Shown here piece after piece: positions 21,329 to 30,233 of a stretch of 48,780 nt of DNA (positions are counted from its first letter, which is position 1; each line of letters opens with the position of its first letter). Source of the DNA: an uncultured Pelagibacteraceae bacterium (lineage in GTDB: Bacteria > Pseudomonadota > Alphaproteobacteria > Pelagibacterales > Pelagibacteraceae). The position numbers and the translations under genes were made by a program. The notes beneath the pieces are model-generated. The model did not search any database and was not told where the DNA came from. It saw nothing but the letters and a program-made list of their open reading frames with translations. The DNA is taken from NCBI GenBank assembly GCA_902571975.1, contig CACGED010000008.1, forward strand, positions 1 through 48,780, given 5' to 3'.

Positions 21329-22004
21329 TTTTATTAAAATAAAAAATTTAACAAAAAAATATGAGAAAAATAAATCTATAAAAGTTTTAGATGATATTTC
21401 ATTTAATTTTGAACCTGGAAAAACTTATTCTATTGTGGGACCTTCAGGATCAGGAAAATCAACTTTGCTAAATTTATTATCATTGATTGATAACCCAACA
21501 GCAGGTTCAATTGAAATAAACAACAATAAAATAAAATCAAATAATAAAGTTGAAAATGATTTAATTAGAGCAAAGAAAATAGGTATTATCTATCAAGACA
21601 AAAACTTATTGTCAGATTTTACAGCTTTGGAAAATGTTTACTTGCCCAACTTACTAATTTCTAATGACAGGCAAAAATCTAGGGAACTTGCAAAAAAATT
21701 AATAAAAAAAGTAGGTATGTCAGTCAGAATAAACCATTTTCCCAACGAATTATCTGGAGGTGAAAATCAGCGTATTGCTATAGCAAGGGCATTAATTAAT
21801 AATCCTGATATTATACTAGCTGATGAGCCTACTGGTAGTCTTGACTCAGATAATGCTAAACTTATATTTAAAATTCTATTTAATTTAATAAATAAAAATA
21901 GAATAATCATTTTTGCAACTCACAATAGATATTTTGCCAATATGGCTGATTGTAAAATTACAATGAATAATGGTAATATGAAATTTACTAATGCTCCAAT
22001 TTAA
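21321..22004 (+). CDS. lolD: Lipoprotein-releasing ABC transporter ATP-binding protein
   Basis: The ATPase that drives LolC. The 227 residues include Walker A GPSGSGKST (40-48), a Q-loop in YQDKNLL, the signature LSGGENQRIAIARAL, and Walker B IILADEPTGSLD with the switch His in FATHNRYF. It overlaps lolC by eight bases and dnaE by 14 bases. Assignment to LolD rather than another MacB-like ATPase rests mainly on the adjacent permease. Confidence 0.91.
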   Translation: MNNFIKIKNLTKKYEKNKSIKVLDDISFNFEPGKTYSIVGPSGSGKSTLLNLLSLIDNPTAGSIEINNNKIKSNNKVENDLIRAKKIGIIYQDKNLLSDFTALENVYLPNLLISNDRQKSRELAKKLIKKVGMSVRINHFPNELSGGENQRIAIARALINNPDIILADEPTGSLDSDNAKLIFKILFNLINKNRIIIFATHNRYFANMADCKITMNNGNMKFTNAPI

Positions 22005-25000
22005 AAAAAAATCTTTTAATCAAATTAAGATCCACTCACAATATTCAATTTGTGAAGGTGCTTTAAAAATTGAGGACCTAAAAGAATATTGTAAAAAAAA
22101 TAAGATTCAATCAGTTGGTTTGAGTGACACATATAATTTATCAGGAGCTTTAGAATTTTCAGAAAATATTTCATCTGTTGGGACACAACCAATAATTGGA
22201 TCACAAATTCAATTTAAATTTAATAAAATGTACGGTGTACTTCCTCTAATTGCTAAAAACTCTAAAGGTTATCAAAATATAATTGAGCTTTCATCTAAAG
22301 CTTATTTAGAAAATAATGATAGTGATGATCCTCATTGTTCCATTGATGATCTAATAAAGTTTAATGAAGGTATAATATTATTATCTGGTTCAATAAATAA
22401 TTTAATAGGCAAACTCTTTAATAATGGATTATTTGAAGATTTAGATGAATTGGTGGTAATTCTTAATCGAAAATTCAAAGAAAATTTTTATTTAGAAATT
22501 CAAAGACATGGAGATCAAAATGAAAAGCAATTTGAAAACTTTAATTTGAGCCTTTCTCATAAATATCAAATACCCATTATAGCTAGTAATGAGGTTTATT
22601 ATCTGGATAAGGAAATGCATGAGGCTCATGACGCTTTAATGTGTATAGGGCAAAAAACCTATATAAACGATCAAAAAAGATTAAAATTTACCAATAATCA
22701 TTATTTAAAATCATCAGAGGAAATGTGTGAGATTTTTAAAGATCTACCTGAAGCATTAGAAAATAATTATAATTTACCATACAGATGTGATTTTAGACCT
22801 ATTCCCTCTAAACCTATACTACCTAAAATTAGTACAAATACAGTAAATATTGATGATAAGTTAAAAAATGATGCCTTTGAAGGATTGGAAGAAAAATTTA
22901 AAAGTGATCCCGAGCTAATAAGTAAAATATCAAATAATATAAAAACTAAAGATACTTATAAAGATAGGTTAAATCATGAAATAAAAATTATAACTGAAAT
23001 GAATTATTCAGGATATTTTTTAATTGTTTCAGATTATATAAGGTGGGCAAAAAATAATAATATACCAGTTGGCCCTGGAAGAGGATCAGGAGCAGGTTCT
23101 TTAGTTGCTTGGTGTTTATCTATAACAGATGTTGATCCAATAAAATTTAATTTAATTTTTGAGAGATTTTTAAACCCTGATAGGATTTCTATGCCTGATT
23201 TTGATATTGATTTTTGTGAGGAAAAAAGAGACCAAGTTTTCAAATATTTAACAACTAAATATAAAGATAGTGTAGCTCACATTATAACATTTGGAAAACT
23301 TAAAGCTAGAATGGTAATTAGAGATGTTGGACGTGTGTTAGGACTGCCATATGGTTTTATAGATAGCATCTGTAAAATGATACCATTTGATCCATCTAGG
23401 CCATTAACCTTGCAAGAAAGTATTAATGTGGAGCCAAGATTACAAAAATTAATTAATGAGGATAAAAGAGTTAGTCGTTTAATAGAGTTATCTTTAAAAC
23501 TTGAAGGGTTAAATAGGAATGTTGCAACTCATGCAGCTGGTGTTGTCATAGCAGATAAAAAATTAACAGAAACTGTCCCATTGTATAAGGATTCTGCTGC
23601 CGACTTATTACTTCCTTCTACTCAATTTGATATGTATTCAGCTGAAAATGCTGGATTAGTTAAATTTGACTTTTTGGGTTTAAAAACGTTAACGGTAATT
23701 AACAAGACTCAAAAACTTGTAGAAAATAAACACCCAAATTTTGAAATTGAAACTATTAATTACGAAGATCAAAAAGTTTTTGACCTTTTGTCTAGTGGTA
23801 AAACGGTTGGATTATTTCAATTGGAAAGTTCTGGAATGAAAGACGCTTTAATCAACATGAAACCTAATCATTTGGAAGATATTATTGCATTAGTTGCTTT
23901 ATATAGACCTGGACCTATGAGCAATATCCCTATTTATAACGACTGCAAACATGGAAAGAGAGAACCTGACTATTTACATCCTAAATTAGAGGAAATTTTA
24001 AAACCTACTTATGGTGTTATTATTTATCAAGAACAAGTCATGCAAATTGCACAAGTATTATCAGGTTTTACTGCTGGTGAGGCAGACATATTAAGAAGAG
24101 CTATGGGAAAAAAAAAAAGAGCAGAACTTGAAAAACAAAAAGAAAGATTTGTTGAGGGAGCTCATAATAATGGCATTAGCAAAGATGTTGCGGCTGGTAT
24201 TTTTTTAAAAATAGAACCATTTGCTGAATATGGATTTAACAAAAGTCATGCAGCTGCTTATGCAATAATAGCATATCAAACTGCTTTTTTAAAAACATAT
24301 TTCCCACATGAGTTTTTTGCTGCATCTATGTCGATGGAGCTTTCAAACCAAAAAAAATTAAGTGAATTTTATGAAGAACTTAAAAGGTTGAGCATAAATA
24401 TAATTCGTCCAGATATTAATAAATGTTATGCTGACTTCTCCTCTGATGGTAAAAATTTTCTTTATGCATTAGGAGCAATTAAAAGTGTTGGATTTGAAGC
24501 AATATCAAAAATTGTAGAAGAGAGAACTAAAAATGGGGAGTTCAAAGATCTTACAGACTTTATTAATCGTGTTAACCCAAAAGACATAAATAAATTGCAG
24601 CTCGAGGGACTTGTAAAAGCAGGTGCTTTTGATAATTTGAATAGCAACAGACAATCTTTATACAATTCAATACCTAACATTATTCTAAAATCAAAAAATA
24701 TTTTTGAAAATAATTCTGCAAACCAAATAGATTTGTTTAAAGAGGAAAATGATGGGACTTATTTAGATAAAATTGAAGATTGGAGTGTAGATATTAAATT
24801 ATCAAAAGAATTTGAAACCTTGGGTTTCTTTATTTCTGACCATCCTCTAAATCAGTATAAATCTCTTTTTAATCAATATAATATTATCGATTATGAAGAG
24901 TTTAATTCAAATGAAAATATTTTAAGTTCAAATATTTCATCCACAATACTAAAGGTTCAAGAAAAGAAAACACAAAAAGGAACTTCTTATGCCATAATCA

Positions 25001-25395
25001 AATTTTCTGATTTATCTGGTGTTTTTGAATTGTTTGTTTTCTCAGATGTTTTTGAAACTAATAGAGAAATACTCATTGAAGGTAATAGTGTAATGATTAC
25101 TCTAGTTAAAAATTATGCAGATGAAAACAAAATACAAAAGAAAATTAATATAAGAAAAATTATTTCTATGAAAGAAGTTATTGATAAGCCAGTAGATCAA
25201 ATAAAAATAAAAATAAAAAATATAGATGATATTTCAAAAATTAATAAACTAAGTCTAGAAGAGGGCAAGACTAAAGTGTTAATAGATGTTGAAGTTGAAA
25301 AAAAAATAATGACTTTTCAACTAAATAAAGAGAGAAAAATAGATCATAAAATGATTAATTTAATGATAAATAAGGAAAATATTGATGTTTTCTAA
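21991..25395 (+). CDS. dnaE: DNA polymerase III alpha subunit
   Basis: The replicative DNA polymerase. The 1134 residues start with the PHP domain (HSQYSICEGALKIEDL, about 15-30). The polymerase core has GPGRGSGAGSLVAW and the catalytic aspartates in PDFDIDF (Asp403 and Asp405), with the third in LVKFDFLGLKT (Asp560). The finger region contains YNDCKHGKREPDYLHP. Helix-hairpin-helix and OB-fold parts follow, and the tail is Lys-rich. The start overlaps lolD by 14 bases; it is the only ATG consistent with the family N terminus. An 11-A run (24108-24118) encodes the Lys stretch after RAMG and does not break the frame. Confidence 0.97.
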   Translation: MLQFKKKSFNQIKIHSQYSICEGALKIEDLKEYCKKNKIQSVGLSDTYNLSGALEFSENISSVGTQPIIGSQIQFKFNKMYGVLPLIAKNSKGYQNIIELSSKAYLENNDSDDPHCSIDDLIKFNEGIILLSGSINNLIGKLFNNGLFEDLDELVVILNRKFKENFYLEIQRHGDQNEKQFENFNLSLSHKYQIPIIASNEVYYLDKEMHEAHDALMCIGQKTYINDQKRLKFTNNHYLKSSEEMCEIFKDLPEALENNYNLPYRCDFRPIPSKPILPKISTNTVNIDDKLKNDAFEGLEEKFKSDPELISKISNNIKTKDTYKDRLNHEIKIITEMNYSGYFLIVSDYIRWAKNNNIPVGPGRGSGAGSLVAWCLSITDVDPIKFNLIFERFLNPDRISMPDFDIDFCEEKRDQVFKYLTTKYKDSVAHIITFGKLKARMVIRDVGRVLGLPYGFIDSICKMIPFDPSRPLTLQESINVEPRLQKLINEDKRVSRLIELSLKLEGLNRNVATHAAGVVIADKKLTETVPLYKDSAADLLLPSTQFDMYSAENAGLVKFDFLGLKTLTVINKTQKLVENKHPNFEIETINYEDQKVFDLLSSGKTVGLFQLESSGMKDALINMKPNHLEDIIALVALYRPGPMSNIPIYNDCKHGKREPDYLHPKLEEILKPTYGVIIYQEQVMQIAQVLSGFTAGEADILRRAMGKKKRAELEKQKERFVEGAHNNGISKDVAAGIFLKIEPFAEYGFNKSHAAAYAIIAYQTAFLKTYFPHEFFAASMSMELSNQKKLSEFYEELKRLSINIIRPDINKCYADFSSDGKNFLYALGAIKSVGFEAISKIVEERTKNGEFKDLTDFINRVNPKDINKLQLEGLVKAGAFDNLNSNRQSLYNSIPNIILKSKNIFENNSANQIDLFKEENDGTYLDKIEDWSVDIKLSKEFETLGFFISDHPLNQYKSLFNQYNIIDYEEFNSNENILSSNISSTILKVQEKKTQKGTSYAIIKFSDLSGVFELFVFSDVFETNREILIEGNSVMITLVKNYADENKIQKKINIRKIISMKEVIDKPVDQIKIKIKNIDDISKINKLSLEEGKTKVLIDVEVEKKIMTFQLNKERKIDHKMINLMINKENIDVF

Positions 25396-25440
25396 AAAAA
25401 ACTTGTTTTTTCCTCTTTTTTTTGTAATTAGTTCCATAAA

Positions 25441-25519
25441 TTAATACGCACACAATTTCTGGTTTTATACCTCCGGTCCTTTTTAGGCAGTAATTGTGGT
25501 GGCATAACCGGGAAAAAAT
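25441..25519 (+). promoter_or_regulatory. rpsB mRNA leader with pseudoknot-like structure over the ribosome binding site
   Basis: The 124 bases between dnaE and rpsB hold a GC-richer core. A perfect 7-bp stem, CACAATT (25451-25457) with AATTGTG (25492-25498), continues after a T-T mismatch with CTG (25459-25461)/CAG (25488-25490). The loop holds CCGGT (25473-25477), fully complementary to ACCGG (25507-25511), which covers the GGGA ribosome binding site before ATG 25520. That would form a pseudoknot able to block translation. A conserved leader before the S2 gene has been described from Candidatus Pelagibacter ubique by comparative genomics; I infer this is that element and that S2 binds it for autoregulation. 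The pairings are seen; the function is not proven. Confidence 0.75.
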
Positions 25520-26308
25520 ATGAAAATACCAAATCTTACAATAGAACAATTATTAGAAGCTGGCGTTCATCTTGGCCATAAAACTTTAAGATGGAATCCA
25601 AAAATGAAGAAGTTTATTTTTGGAAAAAGAGACTCTATTCATATAATAGATTTAACACAAACACTTGAGTTAACTAAAGTAGCTTTAGAAAAAGTCTATT
25701 CAACAATCTCATCGGGTGGGAAAATATTATTTATATCAACTAAAAAACAAGCATCAGAGGCAATAGCAGAGCTAGCCAATGAGACTGATCAATATTTTGT
25801 CAATTATAGATGGTTGGGTGGTATGCTTACTAATTGGGGAACAATTTCAAACTCAATCAAAAAACTTGATAAGATAGAATCTGATTTAAAGTCTGAAAAC
25901 AGAGGGTTTACCAAAAAAGAATTATTAAAAATGAGTGGACAAAGAGATAAATTACAAAGATCACTTGGTGGAATATCAGCAATGAAAAAGATACCTGATC
26001 TAGTATTCATAATTGATACGAATTATGAATCACTAGCAATTAAAGAGTCAGTTAAACTAGGTATTCCAATAGTTGCAATTTTAGATACAAATTCTAATCC
26101 AGATGGTATTGATTTTCCTATTCCTGGAAACGATGATGCAAGAAGATCAATTGATTTGTATTGCTCACTTTTAAAAGAAACAATTCTAAATGCCAAAAAG
26201 GAAGTACCACAAGATACGGTCAGTGATAAAGATACTGAGGCATTAAAAATTGAAACTTCAAGTCCCGAAAAACCTAAAGAAGCAAAATTAGAAAAAAAAC
26301 TTAATTAA
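25520..26308 (+). CDS. rpsB: Small-subunit ribosomal protein S2
   Basis: Binds 16S rRNA in the 30S subunit late in assembly. The 262 residues begin with the conserved [24 protein letters not shown] (about 5-28), then [27 protein letters not shown] and [17 protein letters not shown], followed by a charged C-terminal extension of about 35 residues. The start ATG follows GGGA by six bases, within the leader pairing described above. It is probably the first gene of the rpsB-tsf-frr-uppS-cdsA-dxr-bamA unit. Confidence 0.98.
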   Translation: MKIPNLTIEQLLEAGVHLGHKTLRWNPKMKKFIFGKRDSIHIIDLTQTLELTKVALEKVYSTISSGGKILFISTKKQASEAIAELANETDQYFVNYRWLGGMLTNWGTISNSIKKLDKIESDLKSENRGFTKKELLKMSGQRDKLQRSLGGISAMKKIPDLVFIIDTNYESLAIKESVKLGIPIVAILDTNSNPDGIDFPIPGNDDARRSIDLYCSLLKETILNAKKEVPQDTVSDKDTEALKIETSSPEKPKEAKLEKKLN

Positions 26309-26336
26309 AAAAATTAATTTTATTACAGGAAATCAA

Positions 26337-27188
26337 ATGAGCGATATAGAAAAAGTAAAACAATTAAGAAAATCTACAGGTGCAGGTTTTAAAGATTGCA
26401 ATGCTGCATTAAAAGAGTCAAATGGTGATCTAGATAAAGCAGCTGAAATCTTAAGAGTAAAAGGTATAGCTAAAGCATCTAAAAAAATGTCTAGAAGTGC
26501 AACCGAGGGAGTTGTAGTTACTTCTGGCGACGAGAAAAAAATGTCTTTAATTGAAGTGAACTGCGAAACAGATTTCGTAGCAAAAAATGAGGATTTTATT
26601 GAGTTTGTTAAAGAATTAAGCGAATTAAATAATCGTCATTCTTCAAATATTGAAGATTTAAAAAAATCTATGATGAAAAATAATGAAACAGTTGATGTTA
26701 ATCTAGTAGCTTTAATAGCAAAAATTGGAGAAAAAATAACAATCGGGAGAGCAAAAACTTTAGCTGATGAAAACGCAAGAAATTTTGTTTATCAACATTC
26801 TGTAATTAAAGATAATGTATCAAAATTAATAGTAATAGTATCTTTGAATACCACTGAGAAATCTGATAAAGTTGATTTATTTGGAAAACAATTATCAATG
26901 CATGTAGCAGCATCAAATCCTATAGCGTTAAATGCTGATCAGATAGATCAAGAAATAATTAATAAGGAAATCAATTTAATTGAGGAAGAATTGAAAAATT
27001 CTGGCAAACCTGAGGATATAGTAAAAAAAATTAGTTCAGGTAAAATTAATAAATTTAAAGAGGAAAATAGTTTGATGTCGCAGGATTGGGTAATGGAACC
27101 AAAAATGAAAGTTGCAGATGTTGTAAAAAGCTTAGAAATTTCCAATTTAAATATTAATAATTTCATTAGGCTAAAAATAGGTGAGTAA
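26337..27188 (+). CDS. tsf: Translation elongation factor Ts
   Basis: The guanine-nucleotide exchange factor for EF-Tu. The 283 residues have the N-terminal UBA-like domain ([21 protein letters not shown], about 8-28), then the [10 protein letters not shown] motif (about 79-88) and a two-part core. AGGA (26327-26330) lies six bases before ATG. A 28-base gap separates it from rpsB. It overlaps frr by one base (TAATG). Confidence 0.97.
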   Translation: MSDIEKVKQLRKSTGAGFKDCNAALKESNGDLDKAAEILRVKGIAKASKKMSRSATEGVVVTSGDEKKMSLIEVNCETDFVAKNEDFIEFVKELSELNNRHSSNIEDLKKSMMKNNETVDVNLVALIAKIGEKITIGRAKTLADENARNFVYQHSVIKDNVSKLIVIVSLNTTEKSDKVDLFGKQLSMHVAASNPIALNADQIDQEIINKEINLIEEELKNSGKPEDIVKKISSGKINKFKEENSLMSQDWVMEPKMKVADVVKSLEISNLNINNFIRLKIGE

Positions 27189-27739
27189 TGTTTGAGGAGT
27201 CAAAATACGGTAATAAAATGTCTAAAACTTATGAAGTTTTTCAAAGTGAACTAAGTTCATTAAGAACAGGAAGAGCAAACGCAGGAATGCTAGATATTGT
27301 AAAAGTTGATGTTTATGGTCAAAAAATGCCAATAAATCAATTAGGCAGTATTACAACACCAGAACCTAGAAGTATAAATATACAGGTTTGGGACGTAAAT
27401 AGTGTAGCACTTATAGACTCTGCAATTAAAAAGTCAGAGTTAGGATTAAATCCACAGATAGATGGTCAATTAATAAGACTACCAGTTCCTGATCTAAGTG
27501 AAGAGAGAAGATCCGAGATAAAGAAAATAATAAAATCAATGGGAGAAAAATGTAAAGTTTCAATAAGAAATATTAGAAGAGAAGCAAACGATGATCTAAA
27601 AAGATTGCTTAAAGATAAAGAAATCTCAGAGGATGAAGTAAAAAAAAAAGAAAAAGTTATACAAGAGTATACTGATAATCAAATTAAAGTAATAGATGCA
27701 AGGGTTGTTTCAAAAGAAAATGAAATAATGACAATATGA
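27188..27739 (+). CDS. frr: Ribosome recycling factor
   Basis: Splits post-termination ribosomes together with EF-G. The 183 residues show LSSLRTGRANAGMLDIVKVDVYG (about 19-41) and the C-terminal long-helix part RREANDDLKRLLKDKEISEDE, both family marks, at normal length. It follows tsf directly with a one-base overlap; the pyrH gene that normally sits between tsf and frr is absent. Its end overlaps uppS by four bases. Confidence 0.97.
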   Translation: MFEESKYGNKMSKTYEVFQSELSSLRTGRANAGMLDIVKVDVYGQKMPINQLGSITTPEPRSINIQVWDVNSVALIDSAIKKSELGLNPQIDGQLIRLPVPDLSEERRSEIKKIIKSMGEKCKVSIRNIRREANDDLKRLLKDKEISEDEVKKKEKVIQEYTDNQIKVIDARVVSKENEIMTI

Positions 27740-28416
27740 ATTCACCTAAACATGTTGCCATAATTATGGATGGAAATGGTAGATGGGGAATAAAAAAAAA
27801 AAAATCAAGAAACTTTGGTCACACAGCTGGTGTAAAAACAGTAGAAAAAATTATTGAGGAAGCAGTTAAGAATAAGATAAAATTTTTAACACTGTATACT
27901 TTTTCAACAGAAAATTGGAAAAGACCAAAGAAAGAAATAACTTTTTTAATTTATCTATTAGAGAGATATATTGATCAAAAATTAAATAACTTAAAAAAGA
28001 AAAATATAAAGTTAAATATAATAGGAAACTTAAGTAAGTTTCCCAATACATTGAAGAATAAATTAAGAAAAGCTATTAAAAATTCAAATAAAAATAATAA
28101 AATACAAATTAACCTTGCTCTAAATTATGGATCAAAACAAGAGATTGTAAGCACAGTAAATAAATTAATTAAAACATCATTACCTATAAATGAAAAAAAC
28201 ATTACTAAAAACCTCTATACAAAAAATATTCCAGACCCAGAAATATTAATAAGAACAGGAAATAGAAATAGATTAAGTAATTTTTTGCTATGGCAATCAT
28301 CTTATACAGAAATTTTTTTTATAAAAAAACTATGGCCTGATTTCAATAAATCAGATTTTAGAAACATTATTTTAAAATTTAAAAATACAAGAAGAAATTT
28401 TGGTGGAATTAAATGA
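27736..28416 (+). CDS. uppS: Isoprenyl (undecaprenyl) diphosphate synthase
   Basis: Condenses isopentenyl diphosphate units into the C55 carrier lipid used for peptidoglycan and polysaccharides. The 226 residues have MDGNGRW (11-17, catalytic Asp12), GHTAGVKTV, YTFSTENWKRP and RTGNRNRLSNFLLWQSSYTE. The usual RTSGE-RLSNF reads RTGNRNRLSNF, a normal variant. A run of 13 A bases near 27792-27804 encodes consecutive Lys codons; the frame is intact. It overlaps frr and cdsA by four bases each. Confidence 0.94.
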   Translation: MNSPKHVAIIMDGNGRWGIKKKKSRNFGHTAGVKTVEKIIEEAVKNKIKFLTLYTFSTENWKRPKKEITFLIYLLERYIDQKLNNLKKKNIKLNIIGNLSKFPNTLKNKLRKAIKNSNKNNKIQINLALNYGSKQEIVSTVNKLIKTSLPINEKNITKNLYTKNIPDPEILIRTGNRNRLSNFLLWQSSYTEIFFIKKLWPDFNKSDFRNIILKFKNTRRNFGGIK

Positions 28417-29060
28417 GCGAATTAATAAAAAGAATTTTTACTTCAATTATTTTGTTATCAATTGTGGCCATATCATTTAATGAAATTAAAATATTATATC
28501 TTTTAATATTATTTATAAATTTTTTAGTATTAGATGAAATTTTTAAAATTTTAAAAAAAATTTATAAAAAAAATAAAATAAAGCAATTAATATCATTTAT
28601 AATTTCAATTAGTTATATGTTCCTGTTTTCATTAACAATTATTTTATTTTTAAACCAATCATTTGAAATTAATAAAGTGAAAATTTTATTTTTATTATTT
28701 ATATGTATTTCTACTGATATAGGAGGATATGTGTTTGGAAAAATTATTGGTGGAAAAAAACTTACAAAGATAAGTCCTAACAAAACTTATTCTGGCTTAA
28801 TTGGATCTTTTATTTTACCATTTATAATTGGTTACTTATTCTATTATAGTCAAGATAATCTAAAATCTATAGGTATAGATATTTTATTTTTAATCTTTAT
28901 GGTTTCTTTCATTTCACAAATAGGAGATTTATTTATTTCGTATTTAAAAAGAAGAGCAAAAATTAAAGATACAGGATCATTTTTACCTGGACATGGAGGC
29001 ATACTCGATAGGATAGATGGTATTTTATTTGCATTACCTTTAGGAATAATGTTTTTTTGA
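28413..29060 (+). CDS. cdsA: Phosphatidate cytidylyltransferase
   Basis: Makes CDP-diacylglycerol, the precursor of all phospholipids, in the inner membrane. The 215 residues contain about six hydrophobic helices and the family signature SYLKRRAKIKDTGSFLPGHGG near the C terminus. It is shorter than the usual 260-285 residues, with fewer N-terminal helices, but the catalytic part is complete. It overlaps uppS by four bases, and dxr follows six bases later. Confidence 0.92.
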   Translation: MSELIKRIFTSIILLSIVAISFNEIKILYLLILFINFLVLDEIFKILKKIYKKNKIKQLISFIISISYMFLFSLTIILFLNQSFEINKVKILFLLFICISTDIGGYVFGKIIGGKKLTKISPNKTYSGLIGSFILPFIIGYLFYYSQDNLKSIGIDILFLIFMVSFISQIGDLFISYLKRRAKIKDTGSFLPGHGGILDRIDGILFALPLGIMFF

Positions 29061-29066
29061 TTTAAA

Positions 29067-30233
29067 ATGTATAAAGATTTAATATTATTAGGGTCAACTG
29101 GATCTATTGGTATTTCTACTTTAAATGTCATAAAAAAAAATAAAAAAAAAATTAAGATTCACCTCCTTTCAACAAATAGCAATATTAAAAAAATTTATAA
29201 ACAGGCCGTTGAATTCAACGTTAAAAAAATAGTAATTTATGATCAAAGTAAGTTACATAAATATTCTCATTTATTAAAAAAAAAAAAAATTAAAGTTTTC
29301 TCTTCGATATCTAACGCCATGTCAAAAAATAAAAAAAAAGTTTATCTCTCTATTAGTGCCATATCTGGTATCAATGGGTTAAAACCTACAATTGACATAA
29401 TAAAATATTCTCACAACTTAGCTATTGCAAACAAAGAATCTATTATTTGCGGCTGGAAATTTATAGATAAAGAGTTAAAAAAAAATAATGCAAACTTTAT
29501 TCCTTTGGACTCAGAACATTTTTCAGTTTGGACACTTATTGAAGGTGAAAATAAAAAAAATATAAAAAAAATATATTTAACAGCATCTGGCGGACCATTC
29601 TTAAACAAAAAACTTAGTGATATAAAAAATATACAACCCAAGTTTGCTTTGAAACATCCTAACTGGAAAATGGGAAGAAAAATATCAATCGACTCTGCAA
29701 CAATGATGAATAAAATTTTTGAAATTATAGAGGCTCAAAAAATATTTGATTTAGATATAGATAAATTTGAAATATTGATACATCCAAAGTCATATGTTCA
29801 CGCAATTGTTCATTTTACAAATGGACTTACAAAGTTTTTGGCACATGAGACTACTATGGAAATCCCAATAATTAACTCATTTTATAAAAAAAAAGAAACT
29901 TTTGCATATAATAATAAGGAATTTTTTTTTAATAAATTAAATGGTTTGAATTTTATTAAACCAAGTAAAAGAAATTTTCCACTTTTAAAAATTTTAAATT
30001 ATAAATTCGAAAATACTTATTTTGAAATAATACTAATTACTATAAACGATACATTAGTAAAAATGTATTTAGATGAAACAATAAAATATATAACTATCCA
30101 TGAAATGATAATAAAATTATTAAAAAAGCCGTATTTTACTAAATATTATAAGGATTCACCAAAAAATATAAATGATATTAAAAATATGGTAAATAAGGTT
30201 GAAAAATATTTACATACTTATTTTGACAATTAA
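29067..30233 (+). CDS. dxr: 1-deoxy-D-xylulose 5-phosphate reductoisomerase
   Basis: The second enzyme of the MEP isoprenoid pathway. The 388 residues carry the NADPH loop GSTGSIGIST (8-17), ANKESIICGW, the metal-site PLDSEHFSVW, TASGGPFL and KHPNWKMGRKISIDSATMMNK. Length is normal. Two long A runs, one of 14 bases at 29276-29289, encode Lys stretches in the N-terminal domain. bamA starts directly after the stop; the rseP protease gene usually found between them is missing. Confidence 0.96.
   Translation: MYKDLILLGSTGSIGISTLNVIKKNKKKIKIHLLSTNSNIKKIYKQAVEFNVKKIVIYDQSKLHKYSHLLKKKKIKVFSSISNAMSKNKKKVYLSISAISGINGLKPTIDIIKYSHNLAIANKESIICGWKFIDKELKKNNANFIPLDSEHFSVWTLIEGENKKNIKKIYLTASGGPFLNKKLSDIKNIQPKFALKHPNWKMGRKISIDSATMMNKIFEIIEAQKIFDLDIDKFEILIHPKSYVHAIVHFTNGLTKFLAHETTMEIPIINSFYKKKETFAYNNKEFFFNKLNGLNFIKPSKRNFPLLKILNYKFENTYFEIILITINDTLVKMYLDETIKYITIHEMIIKLLKKPYFTKYYKDSPKNINDIKNMVNKVEKYLHTYFDN

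Noticed and set aside
24108-24118. Eleven-A run in dnaE as a programmed frameshift like that of dnaX
   Set aside because: The frame continues through the whole polymerase on both sides and no alternative product of interest follows a shift; it encodes a conserved Lys-rich motif.
25394-25423. A-run/T-run after dnaE as an intrinsic terminator
   Set aside because: The possible stem is only A-T pairs plus one G-C with a two-base loop, so it is too weak to call, though a T-rich stretch is present.
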